Source: Bacteroidota bacterium (GTDB lineage: Bacteria > Bacteroidota > Bacteroidia > Chitinophagales > Saprospiraceae). From it: a stretch of DNA of 33,551 nucleotides. Made by a program: the position numbers and the translations under genes. Position 1 is the first letter of the stretch, and every line of letters begins with the position of its first letter. Under the pieces are notes generated by a model. It saw only the letters and a list, made by a program, of their open reading frames with translations, was not told the origin of the DNA and ran no database searches. The stretch covers positions 1 to 33,551 of the forward strand of contig SBHD01000072.1 of the NCBI GenBank assembly GCA_006226345.1, read 5' to 3'. Below, in pieces: positions 8,714 to 17,378 of the stretch.

Positions 8714-9010
8714 TTATTCTTCACCAAAAATATCGATACGCTCGCCCGGAGTGAGGGTCACGAAAGCCTTCTTATAGGAGGATTTCATCCCGCGCACGAT
8801 TGCCGTTTTGGTATTACGGGTTTTGGGTTTGCCCGGCATAACCGCCGTATTGACGCTGTCGACGCTGACATTATACATTGCTTCGACGGCATTCTTGATC
8901 TCGATCTTATTGGCGTCCTTATTCACCACGAACGTGTATGTATCGCGCTTGTCAGACAACCGGGTTGCCTTTTCGGTGATAACGGGCCGGATCAAAATTT
9001 GCTTAGCCAT
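8714..9010 (-). CDS. rplW: 50S ribosomal protein L23
   Basis: L23 surrounds the tunnel exit and is the main docking point for trigger factor and SRP. The 98-residue product starts MAKQILIRPVITEKATRLSD and has YTFVVNKDANKIEIKNAVEA and VNTAVMPGKPKTR, the L23 signature. Length is typical. It sits between rplD (65-base spacer) and rplB (95-base spacer). Confidence 0.97.
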   Translation of the reverse strand: MAKQILIRPVITEKATRLSDKRDTYTFVVNKDANKIEIKNAVEAMYNVSVDSVNTAVMPGKPKTRNTKTAIVRGMKSSYKKAFVTLTPGERIDIFGEE

Positions 9011-9075
9011 GAGTTACTTTTTGGCGTCCTGGATTTACCTGCCGTTGCGAACGGGCGGATAAACGCAAAACGGAA

Positions 9076-9699
9076 TTACACACAGACTTCTTTAATTTTT
9101 TCAATAGCGCTTTCTGCCAGGATCAGCGTACCGGCGCGCATGATTTGGTACGTGTTCAGGTCTTTTGCCGGCGCGATATCAGCATTCGGCAGGTTGCGGC
9201 AGGAGAGGTACAGCTCTTTGTTGTGCTCTCCGGTCACTGTCAGCGACTTTTTAGCGGCATTGAGAGCCTGCAGAATAGCGTTAAAGGCTTTGGTTTGCGG
9301 CTGCTCGAAGGTGAAATCCTCCACCACGATGATGCTGCCGGCCTTGGCTTTTGCCGAAAGGGCGCTGCGACGGGCCAGGCGCGACACTTTTGTGTTGACC
9401 TGAATGTCGTAGTTGCGCGGACGCGGACCGAAAATACGGCCGCCGCCCCGGAACAACGGGTTGTTGATATCACCCTTACGCGAACCGCCGGTACCTTTCT
9501 GACGGTGCAGTTTACGGGTGGAACCGCTCATTTCGCTGCGCTCCTTCGATTTGTGCGTACCCTGGCGTTGGGCAGCGAGGTAGCGTTTAACGTCGAGCCA
9601 TACACTGTGTTCGTGTGGTTCGATGCCAAACACTTCGCTCGGCAGATCTACTTTGCGGCCTGTGGCTTCGCCTTTGATGTTATATACTTCGAGTTTCAT
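9076..9699 (-). CDS. rplD: 50S ribosomal protein L4
   Basis: L4 lines the exit tunnel and in E. coli represses the S10 operon by attenuation and translational control. The 207-residue product shows the tunnel-loop region KGTGGSRKGDINNPLFRGGG followed by RIFGPRPRNY, and the globular C-terminal domain ending IEKIKEVCV. Length is typical. No E. coli-style S10 leader could be recognised upstream of rpsJ, so L4 autoregulation here is not supported. Confidence 0.97.
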   Translation of the reverse strand: MKLEVYNIKGEATGRKVDLPSEVFGIEPHEHSVWLDVKRYLAAQRQGTHKSKERSEMSGSTRKLHRQKGTGGSRKGDINNPLFRGGGRIFGPRPRNYDIQVNTKVSRLARRSALSAKAKAGSIIVVEDFTFEQPQTKAFNAILQALNAAKKSLTVTGEHNKELYLSCRNLPNADIAPAKDLNTYQIMRAGTLILAESAIEKIKEVCV

Positions 9700-9775
9700 T
9701 TTGCAATGGTTGATATTGTGCTATCTGGATATTGGGCTCGTTCGAGGTATTCCTGTCAATATCAAATACCGGATA

Positions 9776-10396
9776 TCACTTTTCAATAATAACGTAGGCG
9801 CCTTTGTGGCCCGGAACTGCTCCTTTTACCAGGATCAGGTTTTGCTCCGGATACACTTTCAGCACCCGCAGGCGACGTACTTTAACGCGTTCGTTGCCCA
9901 TCTGGCCGGCCATCCGCATACCTTTCATAACGCGGGCGGCGTAGGAGGCATTACCGATAGAACCGGGTGCGCGCAGGCGGTTGTGCTGACCGTGGGTGCT
10001 TTGTCCGACACCGCCGAAGCCGTGGCGTTTGACCACACCCTGGAAGCCTTTACCCTTGGAGGTACCGACAACATTTACCTTGTCGCCTTCCTGGAAGACT
10101 TCTTCCACTTTCACGAGGTCGCCCAGGTTTTTCTCCAGGCTCATGTCGCGAAACTCCAGCACTTTGTGTTTGGGTGCCGTGCCGGCTTTTTCAAAGTGGA
10201 CGCTGAGAGCAGCAGGTGTTTTGGAGGGTTTGCGGTCACCATACGCCAGTTGAAGGGCGGAGTAACCGTCTGTTTCGTCGGTGCGAACCTGCGTCACGAC
10301 GCAGGGGCCAGCTTCGATGATCGTGCAAGCAACGTTCTTGCCGAAAGCATCATAAATGCTGGTCATTCCGAGTTTTTTTCCAATCAGACCGTTCAC
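9776..10396 (-). CDS. rplC: 50S ribosomal protein L3 (GTG start)
   Basis: L3 initiates 50S assembly. The 206-residue product starts [15 protein letters not shown] after the initiator and contains [20 protein letters not shown] and the loop around [14 protein letters not shown] that approaches the peptidyl-transferase centre. The first codon at 10396-10394 is GTG; the next in-frame ATG is inside the conserved KLGMTS motif, so GTG is the real start. It is separated from rpsJ by 198 bases, the longest spacer in the cluster. Confidence 0.97.
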   Translation of the reverse strand: MNGLIGKKLGMTSIYDAFGKNVACTIIEAGPCVVTQVRTDETDGYSALQLAYGDRKPSKTPAALSVHFEKAGTAPKHKVLEFRDMSLEKNLGDLVKVEEVFQEGDKVNVVGTSKGKGFQGVVKRHGFGGVGQSTHGQHNRLRAPGSIGNASYAARVMKGMRMAGQMGNERVKVRRLRVLKVYPEQNLILVKGAVPGHKGAYVIIEK

Positions 10397-10594
10397 GGTA
10401 GTGCGATTTTATAGTTGAACGATTGGTGATTTACGTTTTCTTCATTTCAGATTCGGCAGCCGCGTAAAATGCGAAAAAGCGTCCTTCCGTTTTACCGGAA
10501 CCGCTTTCGGCTGAATCAGTTTCTCCCAAGCACTACGCCGGGAACACTTTGACTCCAGCCGGAAACAACCGCCTTGAATCCGAAAATGTACGAG
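10397..10594. other. Long rpsJ-rplC spacer without a recognised gene
   Basis: These 198 bases separate two genes that are nearly adjacent in most bacteria. I see no convincing ORF, no Bacteroidota promoter match and only a weak hairpin on the mRNA strand (TTCCG, six-base loop, CGGAA, near 10479-10495). A role in L3 or operon regulation is possible but not shown. Confidence 0.6.
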
Positions 10595-10903
10595 TTAGGT
10601 GAGCTTGACCTGAATATCCACGCCGCTCGGGAGTTCCAACTTGGAGAGCGCGTCCACCGTTTTCTGGGTGGGCGTGTAGATTTCAATCAAGCGCTTGTGG
10701 GTGCGCAACTGGAACTGCTCCCGAGATTTCTTATTTACGTGCGGCGAGCGCAGCACCGTAAATATCTCCTTCTCTGTCGGCAGCGGAATCGGCCCCGTCA
10801 CAACGGCCCCACTCGCACGTACTGTCTTTACGATCCGCTCAGTGGACTTATCCACGAGGTTGTAGTCGTAAGACCGCAGTTTAATGCGAATTTTCTGATT
10901 CAT
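10595..10903 (-). CDS. rpsJ: 30S ribosomal protein S10
   Basis: S10 is a small-subunit head protein and, as NusE, a partner of NusB in antitermination. The 102-residue product starts [20 protein letters not shown] and contains [40 protein letters not shown] and a conserved C-terminal strand. It is the first gene of the cluster. A Bacteroidota promoter lies about 84 bases upstream and the next upstream gene is an unrelated transporter, so the usual rpsL-rpsG-fusA genes are not attached. Confidence 0.98.
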   Translation of the reverse strand: MNQKIRIKLRSYDYNLVDKSTERIVKTVRASGAVVTGPIPLPTEKEIFTVLRSPHVNKKSREQFQLRTHKRLIEIYTPTQKTVDALSKLELPSGVDIQVKLT

Positions 10904-10986
10904 TACCTATTTCAAAAAGTGTCTAAAAGTCAATTGCTTTGGCGGGCAAAATATCATTTGGAGATACCCCCTCCCAAAAGCGACCG

Positions 10987-11018
10987 CAAAGATACATAAA
11001 GGCAAACGGAATAACCAA
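10987..11018 (-). promoter_or_regulatory. Bacteroidota-type promoter of the S10/spc operon
   Basis: On the minus strand, TTG (11018-11016) is followed after 21 bases by TATCTTTG (10994-10987). This fits the established Bacteroidota housekeeping promoter TTTG-N17-23-TAnnTTTG. The -7 element ends about 83 bases before the rpsJ ATG. It is the best promoter match in the window and marks rpsJ as the operon's first gene. Confidence 0.75.
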
Positions 11019-11090
11019 GAGGAAAGAAAAGATTTTTATAAAGTTTCTGCTTGCGCCCGGAACGGCCTTTTTTCAATGTCCAATTGGAAA

Positions 11091-11117
11091 AGAAAAATTT
11101 GAAATTGGAAAAGTGCG
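11091..11117 (+). repeat. 27-base repeat flanking the AbgT gene, downstream copy
   Basis: This A-rich 27-mer (agaaaaatttgaaattggaa, then aagtgcg) matches the reverse complement of 12692-12718 at 26 of 27 bases. Together the two copies bracket the AbgT transporter gene as inverted repeats. A looser relative lies at about 25913-25954. Confidence 0.85.
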
Positions 11118-11139
11118 TTTCATGCGTACTGCACCCGCT

Positions 11140-12660
11140 TTACTGCAAAAACAACCCCGCACCAGGCCCCAGCGGCAAACCCAGCAGGATCCAGATGACC
11201 AGCACAATTATCCAGCCCACAAAGAACACCACAGTGTAAGGCAGCATCGTGGACACCACAGTGCCAATACCGGCTTTGGGGTCGTAGCGCTGAATAAATG
11301 CCACAATGAGCGCGAAATAGGACATCATCGGCGAAATGATATTCGACACGCTGTCGCCCACCCGGTATGCAGCCTGCGTAAACTCCGGGGTATAGCCCAG
11401 CAGCATGAACATCGGGATGAACACCGGCGCCATGATCGCCCATTTGGCCGAAGCACTGCCCATCACCATATTAATAGTAGCGGAAATAGCCACAAAAGCG
11501 ATCATCAGCGGGATAGGACCGAGGCCGGATGCCTTCAACGCATCGGCGCCCTTGACGGCCGTGATCAGGCCGATGTTGGTCCAGTTAAAATACGCCACAA
11601 ACTGCGCGGCAAAAAAGACCAGTACGATATAGGAGCCAAGGGTCTCCATACTCTTGGCCATCCCTTTCATGACATCGGAGTCATTCCTGATCGTTTTGGC
11701 GCCTATGCCGTAGGCAATACCCACCATAGCCGCACTGATGAACAAAAGGGCCACAATACCCGACAGGAAAGGTGAATGCAGGACACCATTCGTTTCCGGG
11801 TTGCGCAGATAGCCGTGGTCCGGGATCAGCCCTGCCAGCAGGAAAGCAGTGAACAGCAACGTCGCGATGCCGGCATACCGCAGGCCTTTTCGCTCGGCAG
11901 CATTCAGCGGTTTTACCTCCTCGGCCTTTTCACTGCCCTCGTACGTACCCAGGCGGGGCTCCACCACCCGCTCGGTCACCCAGGCGCCGAGGAAAGTGAT
12001 CAGGAATGTGGATACGAACATGAAATAATAGTTACAGGCAGGGTTGACCAGGTATGACGGATCGATGATCTGCGCGGCTTCCTGTGACAGGCCGGCCAGC
12101 AGCGGATCAATAGTGCCCAGCAACAGGTTGGCACTGTAGCCGCCCGACACACCGGCAAAAGCCGCAGCCAGACCTACCAGCGGATGGCGCTTGGCCGCCA
12201 GAAAAATGATAGCCGCCAGGGGCACCAGTAAAACATACCCCACCTCACTGGCAGTATTGGACATCACGCCGGCAAACACGATCACCATTGTGAGCAGGCG
12301 CGGCGGCGACTTGAGCACGATCAGCCGCAATACGGTACCGATCAGCCCGCTCCCTTCCGCGATCCCGATACCCAGCAAAGCCACCAGTACAGTGCCCAGC
12401 GGCGCAAAACCGGTGAAGTTGGTGATCATTTTCGTCAGGATCCGGTGCAGGCCATCAACAGACATCAGGTTGACCACCGTGATTGATTCCCCGGTTCCGG
12501 GGTGCGTGACCGTGAGGTCAAACAGGCTCAAAAAGCCACTAAGTAATACGACAAAAAGGGCAAAGCCGGCGAACAGCGTGGCCGGATGCGGCAGCATATT
12601 CCCAAGCCGCTCCACTACGCCAAGAAAGCGATTGATCCAATTGGTATAGTTGTTTTTCAT
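11140..12660 (-). CDS. AbgT-family transporter
   Basis: AbgT-family inner-membrane proteins (E. coli AbgT, Neisseria MtrF) move p-aminobenzoyl-glutamate, and some export sulfonamides. The 506-residue product has about 11-13 hydrophobic segments. It starts [20 protein letters not shown] with the N-terminal motif [18 protein letters not shown], and has family-like stretches such as [20 protein letters not shown] and [20 protein letters not shown]. An upstream in-frame GTG/ATG region (to 12696) would add 12 residues; the ATG at 12660 fits the family start. A small hairpin abuts the start codon, and inverted 27-mers flank the gene. The actual substrate cannot be told from sequence. Confidence 0.9.
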   Translation of the reverse strand: MKNNYTNWINRFLGVVERLGNMLPHPATLFAGFALFVVLLSGFLSLFDLTVTHPGTGESITVVNLMSVDGLHRILTKMITNFTGFAPLGTVLVALLGIGIAEGSGLIGTVLRLIVLKSPPRLLTMVIVFAGVMSNTASEVGYVLLVPLAAIIFLAAKRHPLVGLAAAFAGVSGGYSANLLLGTIDPLLAGLSQEAAQIIDPSYLVNPACNYYFMFVSTFLITFLGAWVTERVVEPRLGTYEGSEKAEEVKPLNAAERKGLRYAGIATLLFTAFLLAGLIPDHGYLRNPETNGVLHSPFLSGIVALLFISAAMVGIAYGIGAKTIRNDSDVMKGMAKSMETLGSYIVLVFFAAQFVAYFNWTNIGLITAVKGADALKASGLGPIPLMIAFVAISATINMVMGSASAKWAIMAPVFIPMFMLLGYTPEFTQAAYRVGDSVSNIISPMMSYFALIVAFIQRYDPKAGIGTVVSTMLPYTVVFFVGWIIVLVIWILLGLPLGPGAGLFLQ

Positions 12661-12663
12661 GGG

Positions 12664-12684
12664 GGCAAGATATTGTGTCTTGCC
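12664..12684 (-). promoter_or_regulatory. Hairpin directly upstream of the AbgT start codon
   Basis: In the AbgT mRNA (minus strand) GGCAAGA, a seven-base loop CACAATA, and TCTTGCC form a perfect 7-bp stem ending three bases before the ATG at 12660. A stem in this position could hinder initiation; no regulator or ligand is suggested by sequence. Confidence 0.5.
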
Positions 12685-12691
12685 TTCCCCA

Positions 12692-12718
12692 CGCACATTT
12701 CCAATTTCAAATTTTTCT
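12692..12718 (-). repeat. 27-base repeat flanking the AbgT gene, upstream copy
   Basis: Reverse-complement copy of 11091-11117 with one mismatch (26/27). It lies in the AbgT 5' leader, 32 bases before the start codon. The pair could form a panhandle between the 5' and 3' ends of the AbgT transcript. Confidence 0.85.
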
Positions 12719-12788
12719 TCTTAAATTGGATATGAAAAGGAATTCCAATCAGATGAATGCTCCATTATAGAAAAATTGGGAACCATGT

Positions 12789-12836
12789 ACCTCTCTGAAA
12801 CTGGTTGAAATAACGGCAAACCAGTTTCAGAGAGGT
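12789..12836. repeat. Perfect 18-bp inverted repeat between divergent genes
   Basis: Arms 12789-12806 (acctctctgaaactggtt) and 12819-12836 are exact reverse complements, separated by 12 bases. The element lies between two divergently transcribed genes, so it is not at a gene end as a normal terminator would be. Its right arm overlaps where the -33 element of the downstream promoter would lie. Operator, leader hairpin or small palindromic repeat are all possible. Confidence 0.9.
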
Positions 12837-12859
12837 GCTTCCGCCAAAACTTATCCTTG
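12825..12859 (+). promoter_or_regulatory. Possible promoter of the Oar-like gene
   Basis: TATCCTTG (12852-12859) differs from TAnnTTTG at one base, and TTTC (12825-12828) lies 23 bases upstream as a degenerate -33 element. It is about 77 bases ahead of the ATG at 12936. The match is partial. Confidence 0.35.
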
Positions 12860-12935
12860 CTATTTCAATGTGAGTATTAACTTAGCACCCGGACAACCCA
12901 ATGAAGCTATCCAGACTTTCACTAATTCTTTTCTT

Positions 12936-15900
12936 ATGAAGCAATTCTCTACCCTGCTGGTCCTCCTGCTCATTGCAGGTGCCACACCACTGCTTGCCCA
13001 GGTAACCACAGCCACTATTTTAGGTGAAGTAACAGATACAGAAGGCAACACCCTCCCCGGAGCCACTATTGTTGCCACGCACCTGCCCTCCGGAACCCGC
13101 TACGGCGTTACCACCCGGGCCGACGGGCGGTACTCCCTGCCCAACGTCCGTGTAGGCGGCCCCTACCAGGTCGTAGCCAACCTGACCGGATTCCAACAGA
13201 AAGAAGCAACCATTGCCGAGTTGAAACTCGGACAACGGTTTTCACAGGATTTCGCCCTGGAGGATGCGGCCACCGCCTTGCGCGAGGTGACGGTGGTGTA
13301 TGATGCCTCGGGCATCCTCAACAGTACCCGCACCGGCGCAGCAACCAACATCACCCGGCAGCAAATGGCAGGCCTGCCAACAATCACCCGCTCTGCAGCC
13401 GATTACACCCGGCTGGTGCCCATGTCAGCAGAAGGCGGGAGTTTCGCAGGCCGAAACGATCAATTCAACAACTACTCGCTCGACGGTACCATCTTCAACA
13501 ATCCCTTTGGATTGGATGCCGCAACACCGGGCGGCCAGGCCGATGCACAACCGATCTCACTCGATGCGATCGATCAGATCAATGTAGCCATCGCGCCGTA
13601 CGACGTTACCCAAACAGGCTTCACCGGTGCTGCCATCAATGCAGTGACCAAGTCCGGCACCAATAAGTGGTCGGGCACCGTATTCGGGTTTTACCGCAAC
13701 AAAGACATGCTGGGCAACAAGGTGGAAGACACCGAAGTGACCCGTGGCGACCTGCGTCAACTGCAGACCGGCTTTGCCGTCGGCGGCCCGATCATCAAAG
13801 ACAAGCTGTTCATTTTTGCCAACCTGGAGATCGAGCGCCGTTCTGACCTGGGATCATATTTCCTGGCCAGCCGTGGTACGCCGGGCCCCAATATTTCCAG
13901 GGTACTGGCTTCCGACCTGGAACTTGTGTCCAGTCTGCTAAAACAACGTTACGACTACGACAGCGGACCGTACGAAGACTATAAACACAATACCAACAAC
14001 CAAAAAGGCCTGCTGAAGCTCGACTGGAATATCAGCACGGTACACAAACTCACCCTGACCGGCAACTTCCTCGATGCTTTCCGGGAAAAGCCGGCGCACC
14101 CCTCTGCTATCGGGCGGCGCGGACCGGACTTCCTTACGCTCCAGTTCCGAAACTCCGGCTACCGGATCAACAACAAACTCTACTCCGGCATTGCCGAGTT
14201 AAAGTCTTTATTCGGCAACCGCTATGCGAACAAACTACAGATCGGATTTTCCGCCTTCCGGGATTCACGCGATCCGTTTTCCGAGCCATTCCCGGTGCTG
14301 AACATCAGTAAAGACGGAACCCGTTATATCGTTGCAGGCCACGAACCCTTCTCGATACACAACCGGCTCGACCAGAATGTATACCAGATCAACGACAACT
14401 TCAATATCTACACCGGAAAACACACGATCACCCTTGGTGGCAGCCTCGAACGGTTTGACTTCGATAACTCCTTCAACCTGACCGGCTACGGTGCCCGGGT
14501 CTTTTTTCCGGATATCCCGATCGGAGATTTCGAAGCCTTTATTAACTCCGGTGACTTTGACGGAGAGGTCCAGGGTGCCCGTGATGCATACGCCAACAAC
14601 AACCGCAATGACTCCTGGGCACTGGCCGAAACCAACCTGGGCCAGTTTGCACTGTATGCACAGGACGAATGGGCGCTGACGCAGAATTTCACCTTCACCG
14701 CCGGTCTGCGGATGGACATGCCGCTTTATTTCGATACCGAGGACAAGATCCAGGAGAATATTGACCGAAAAGGTGGTTTGCTCAGCGCCGGTGGCACGTA
14801 TGACCCGACTATCGTGTACTCCGATGAAAGTGGCAACCCGATCACCTTTGACCATACTGTTTTGCCCAAACAAACACCGCTGCTCTCGCCGCGCCTGGGC
14901 TTTAACTATGACATCTTTGGTGACCGGTCGGCCCAGCTGCGCGGTGGATCCGGCCTGTTTACAGGTCGCTTTCCATTCGTGTGGATCGGCAACCAGGTGG
15001 CCAACCCGGACTTTTTCTTTTACTGCGTAACGGATCCGGACTTCAAGTTTCCGCAAGTCTGGCGTTCCAATATCGGCTACGATCAAGGCTTATGGGATGG
15101 CTGGATCGGCTCCCTTGATGTCGTATTTACCAAGGATATCAATGCTATGATGGTGCGTAACTACGGTGTAAAGCGCCCCAGTGGCAACCTGAGTGGTGTG
15201 GACAACCGGCCGGTATACATTGCCGACAGCGACCGGGTACTCGTATTCGGAGCGCCGACCAACGCGTATGTCTTTACGAATGTACGGGAAGGATATTCCT
15301 TTAACACCTCCGTCCAGCTGACTAAAAACTGGGATGACGGTTCCATGTTCCAGATCGGGTATAACTACCTGGATGCCCGCGATGCGGCTTCTATCGATGC
15401 AGAGATCTCATCAGATGCCTACGACCGGAACCCGGGTAATATCACCCACACTAACACGCCGTTGCTGGCTCCCTCCTTATACGGAAACAAGCACCGGTTT
15501 GTCAGTGCCGGTAGCAAACGTTTCCGGTACGGAAATTTTGCTACCACGATCTCCCTGTTTGCTGAATGGGCCAAAGGCGGGCGGTATAGTTATACCTACT
15601 CGGGTGATATCAATAACGACGGGTCGTCGCTTAATGACCTGATCTACATCCCGACCAATGGCGAGATCGACCAGATGACGTTCAGCGGGGATGCCGCTGC
15701 GCAGGCAGCCCAGCGTGCAGGGTTGAAAGAATATATCCGCAAAGACGACTATCTGAGTGAACGCCGTGGGCAGTACGCAGAGAAATACGGTGCACTGAGC
15801 CCCTGGTACTCTCGTTGGGATATGCGCATTCTGCAGGATATTTATGTGTCCAGCGATAATATCGTGCAGATCAGCCTCGATATCCTGAACGTCGGCAACC

Positions 15901-16094
15901 TGATCAATTCGGATTGGGGTATTCGGCAGTTTGCCACGTCTACCGGCCTGGCGCAGCCCATTGCTGTTTCCGTAGACCAGGTGACCTACGAGCCGACCTA
16001 CACCTTCGATACCGACCAGACCAGTACATTTTTCAATGATTTTGGACTGGCTTCTCGTTGGCAGATGCAGTTGGGTCTGCGTTATATTTTCTAG
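12936..16094 (+). CDS. Oar-like TonB-dependent receptor-type outer-membrane protein
   Basis: Predicted 1052-residue outer-membrane beta-barrel. The signal peptide is MKQFSTLLVLLLIAGATPLL with cleavage after AQ. Residues of about 24-105 form a carboxypeptidase-regulatory-like beta sandwich (GEVTDTEGNTLPGATIVATH, ADGRYSLPNV). A plug-like domain follows, then a long barrel ending LGLRYIF with the C-terminal aromatic residue used for Bam insertion. Stretches such as GAAINAVTKSGTNKWSGTVF and FAVGGPIIKDKLFIFANLE are typical of Oar (OmpA-related) proteins of Bacteroidota and Myxococcus. The open frame extends 22 codons upstream, but the ATG at 12936 begins the signal peptide. No SusD partner follows, so it is not a SusCD glycan system; the ligand is unknown. 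Confidence 0.88.
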   Translation: MKQFSTLLVLLLIAGATPLLAQVTTATILGEVTDTEGNTLPGATIVATHLPSGTRYGVTTRADGRYSLPNVRVGGPYQVVANLTGFQQKEATIAELKLGQRFSQDFALEDAATALREVTVVYDASGILNSTRTGAATNITRQQMAGLPTITRSAADYTRLVPMSAEGGSFAGRNDQFNNYSLDGTIFNNPFGLDAATPGGQADAQPISLDAIDQINVAIAPYDVTQTGFTGAAINAVTKSGTNKWSGTVFGFYRNKDMLGNKVEDTEVTRGDLRQLQTGFAVGGPIIKDKLFIFANLEIERRSDLGSYFLASRGTPGPNISRVLASDLELVSSLLKQRYDYDSGPYEDYKHNTNNQKGLLKLDWNISTVHKLTLTGNFLDAFREKPAHPSAIGRRGPDFLTLQFRNSGYRINNKLYSGIAELKSLFGNRYANKLQIGFSAFRDSRDPFSEPFPVLNISKDGTRYIVAGHEPFSIHNRLDQNVYQINDNFNIYTGKHTITLGGSLERFDFDNSFNLTGYGARVFFPDIPIGDFEAFINSGDFDGEVQGARDAYANNNRNDSWALAETNLGQFALYAQDEWALTQNFTFTAGLRMDMPLYFDTEDKIQENIDRKGGLLSAGGTYDPTIVYSDESGNPITFDHTVLPKQTPLLSPRLGFNYDIFGDRSAQLRGGSGLFTGRFPFVWIGNQVANPDFFFYCVTDPDFKFPQVWRSNIGYDQGLWDGWIGSLDVVFTKDINAMMVRNYGVKRPSGNLSGVDNRPVYIADSDRVLVFGAPTNAYVFTNVREGYSFNTSVQLTKNWDDGSMFQIGYNYLDARDAASIDAEISSDAYDRNPGNITHTNTPLLAPSLYGNKHRFVSAGSKRFRYGNFATTISLFAEWAKGGRYSYTYSGDINNDGSSLNDLIYIPTNGEIDQMTFSGDAAAQAAQRAGLKEYIRKDDYLSERRGQYAEKYGALSPWYSRWDMRILQDIYVSSDNIVQISLDILNVGNLINSDWGIRQFATSTGLAQPIAVSVDQVTYEPTYTFDTDQTSTFFNDFGLASRWQMQLGLRYIF

Positions 16095-16147
16095 TACCTG
16101 TGGGGTGTGCCCTGGCCTCAGATAAATGGGCACCTTCCATATTAAAA

Positions 16148-16212
16148 TTTCACCGCCAGGACGCGGAGACGTGGAGTATACTTCTTAGCGCCTTCGCGTC
16201 TTGGTGGTGAAA
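16148..16212. repeat. Long imperfect palindrome between convergent genes
   Basis: Arms 16148-16171 and 16189-16212 match at 20 of 24 positions when one is reverse-complemented. All four differences are transitions; read as plus-strand RNA, three become G-U pairs, so the fold is stronger in that direction. The loop is 17 bases. It lies between the Oar-like gene (ends 16094) and the converging lipoprotein gene (ends 16237). The lack of a following U-run makes a simple intrinsic terminator unlikely. The arm texture resembles dispersed 'ccaagacgcgaagg' intergenic repeats I recall from other environmental bacteria; that resemblance is from memory. Confidence 0.85.
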
Positions 16213-16236
16213 AATTGTACCATTCCTCTGGACCCT

Positions 16237-17376
16237 CTATCCCGGCCAGGCGACTGCGATGACGCCTTCGCCTTCAAAGGGGATGGACTCACCAGTCATA
16301 TTATAGAGGCGGCAACGCCAGCGAACACGAAGCCGTTTGGTGGGCAGGCCGTTCTCATTCCGGTCATAATCCGACACTTCCAGCACCTCGAAGAAAAACG
16401 CCGGAAACGGTTGATCTCCCCAGTCGCTGCGCCAGGATTCCTCCTGCGGGCCGATCCATTCGATAACCGGGCCATCTTTCGGAAAGGGTTGGAGCAACAG
16501 CGCATCGCCCTGCACCAAACCGCTGCGTATGACGTCGAAGGAATCCGGCAACCCCCGAACCGTGACCAGGGATGCACAGGTACTGCCCGGATCTGAAATT
16601 GTCACGGTGTACTCCGCATCAGGTACCCACAATGCCTGAATCGTATCAGTGGTATCACCGGTGCTCCAGAAATAGGTATGATTACCGGGAGGCTCGGCCG
16701 TGGCCGAAAAATTAAGCATGGAGCCTCCGGATGGGTCAATTGCCACTTCCATGGCCCCCTGCAGGCAAAACCGATTTTCCGGCATCAGGAAAATATGCTC
16801 CTCTTCAATAGTATACCCCTGTGGGTAATCAGCCTCTACATGCACCACCAACGTAGTATCTGTGGTGGTATGCACCAGTTCAGGACCGTCGAATACATAT
16901 TGACCATTCAGGGTCCAGACCATGGCCGGAGTTTGATCATTGTTCGGTACAAAGTTCAGGTTCACCTGGTATTCCTGGGAATCCGGATTGGCACCCAGAC
17001 GGTAATAAGGGAAAATACCCGTCTGCCAGGTAGCATCAAAGTTGTCAGCTGGTTGCGTGCTGCGCCAGGTGAACCGGAACGAACCCGGACAATTTGCTGA
17101 AAGGCAGCCGACATCCGCAAAACTACCGCTGCACTGCCAAACGGAATCAAGGTCTTTTTCCGCCCGGGTAAACAGGTAGACCCCATCCAGGCCGGCAGTA
17201 ATCTGCCCGGTTTGGCCGTTTAACACATAACTGATCGAAAACACCGGATCTTCCGTCACCGGTTCCGGTGCATCCGGGCTACAAGCATGAAACAACAGCC
17301 CTAGACCCGGCAGAACAGGCAGCAACTTCCGCTTCAGACCTGACCACATTACTGTATGTTTTAGTTTTCTGAACAT
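16237..17376 (-). CDS. Putative lipoprotein with PKD-like domain
   Basis: No named family recognised. The 379-residue product has a basic N-terminus and a hydrophobic run LLPVLPGLGLLFHAC, in which Cys32 may be a lipidation site (the lipobox FHAC is weak). After a short acidic Pro-rich stretch come beta-rich segments, and a PKD/Ig-like module around GNHTYFWSTGDTTDTIQ to EYTVTISDPGSTC. A further start at codon 10 (17349) would also leave a signal sequence. It starts two bases after the stop of the barrel-fusion gene, so it is almost certainly co-expressed with it and with the sigma factor. A surface or periplasmic sensor/effector role is inference. Confidence 0.75.
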   Translation of the reverse strand: MFRKLKHTVMWSGLKRKLLPVLPGLGLLFHACSPDAPEPVTEDPVFSISYVLNGQTGQITAGLDGVYLFTRAEKDLDSVWQCSGSFADVGCLSANCPGSFRFTWRSTQPADNFDATWQTGIFPYYRLGANPDSQEYQVNLNFVPNNDQTPAMVWTLNGQYVFDGPELVHTTTDTTLVVHVEADYPQGYTIEEEHIFLMPENRFCLQGAMEVAIDPSGGSMLNFSATAEPPGNHTYFWSTGDTTDTIQALWVPDAEYTVTISDPGSTCASLVTVRGLPDSFDVIRSGLVQGDALLLQPFPKDGPVIEWIGPQEESWRSDWGDQPFPAFFFEVLEVSDYDRNENGLPTKRLRVRWRCRLYNMTGESIPFEGEGVIAVAWPG

Positions 17377-17378
17377 AA

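Noticed and set aside
9623-10414. A 263-codon plus-strand frame opposite rplC
   Set aside because: Antisense to L3 and without protein-like features.
10470-10500. Possible L3/S10 autoregulatory hairpin in the rpsJ-rplC spacer
   Set aside because: Only a 5-bp stem could be found and it does not resemble known r-protein binding structures.
14265-15086. A 273-codon minus-strand frame inside the Oar-like gene
   Set aside because: Antisense to a well-supported barrel gene; composition looks like a translation artefact.
12936-16094. Considered as SusC of a polysaccharide utilisation locus
   Set aside because: No SusD-like gene or glycan enzymes follow, and the sequence pattern is Oar-like.
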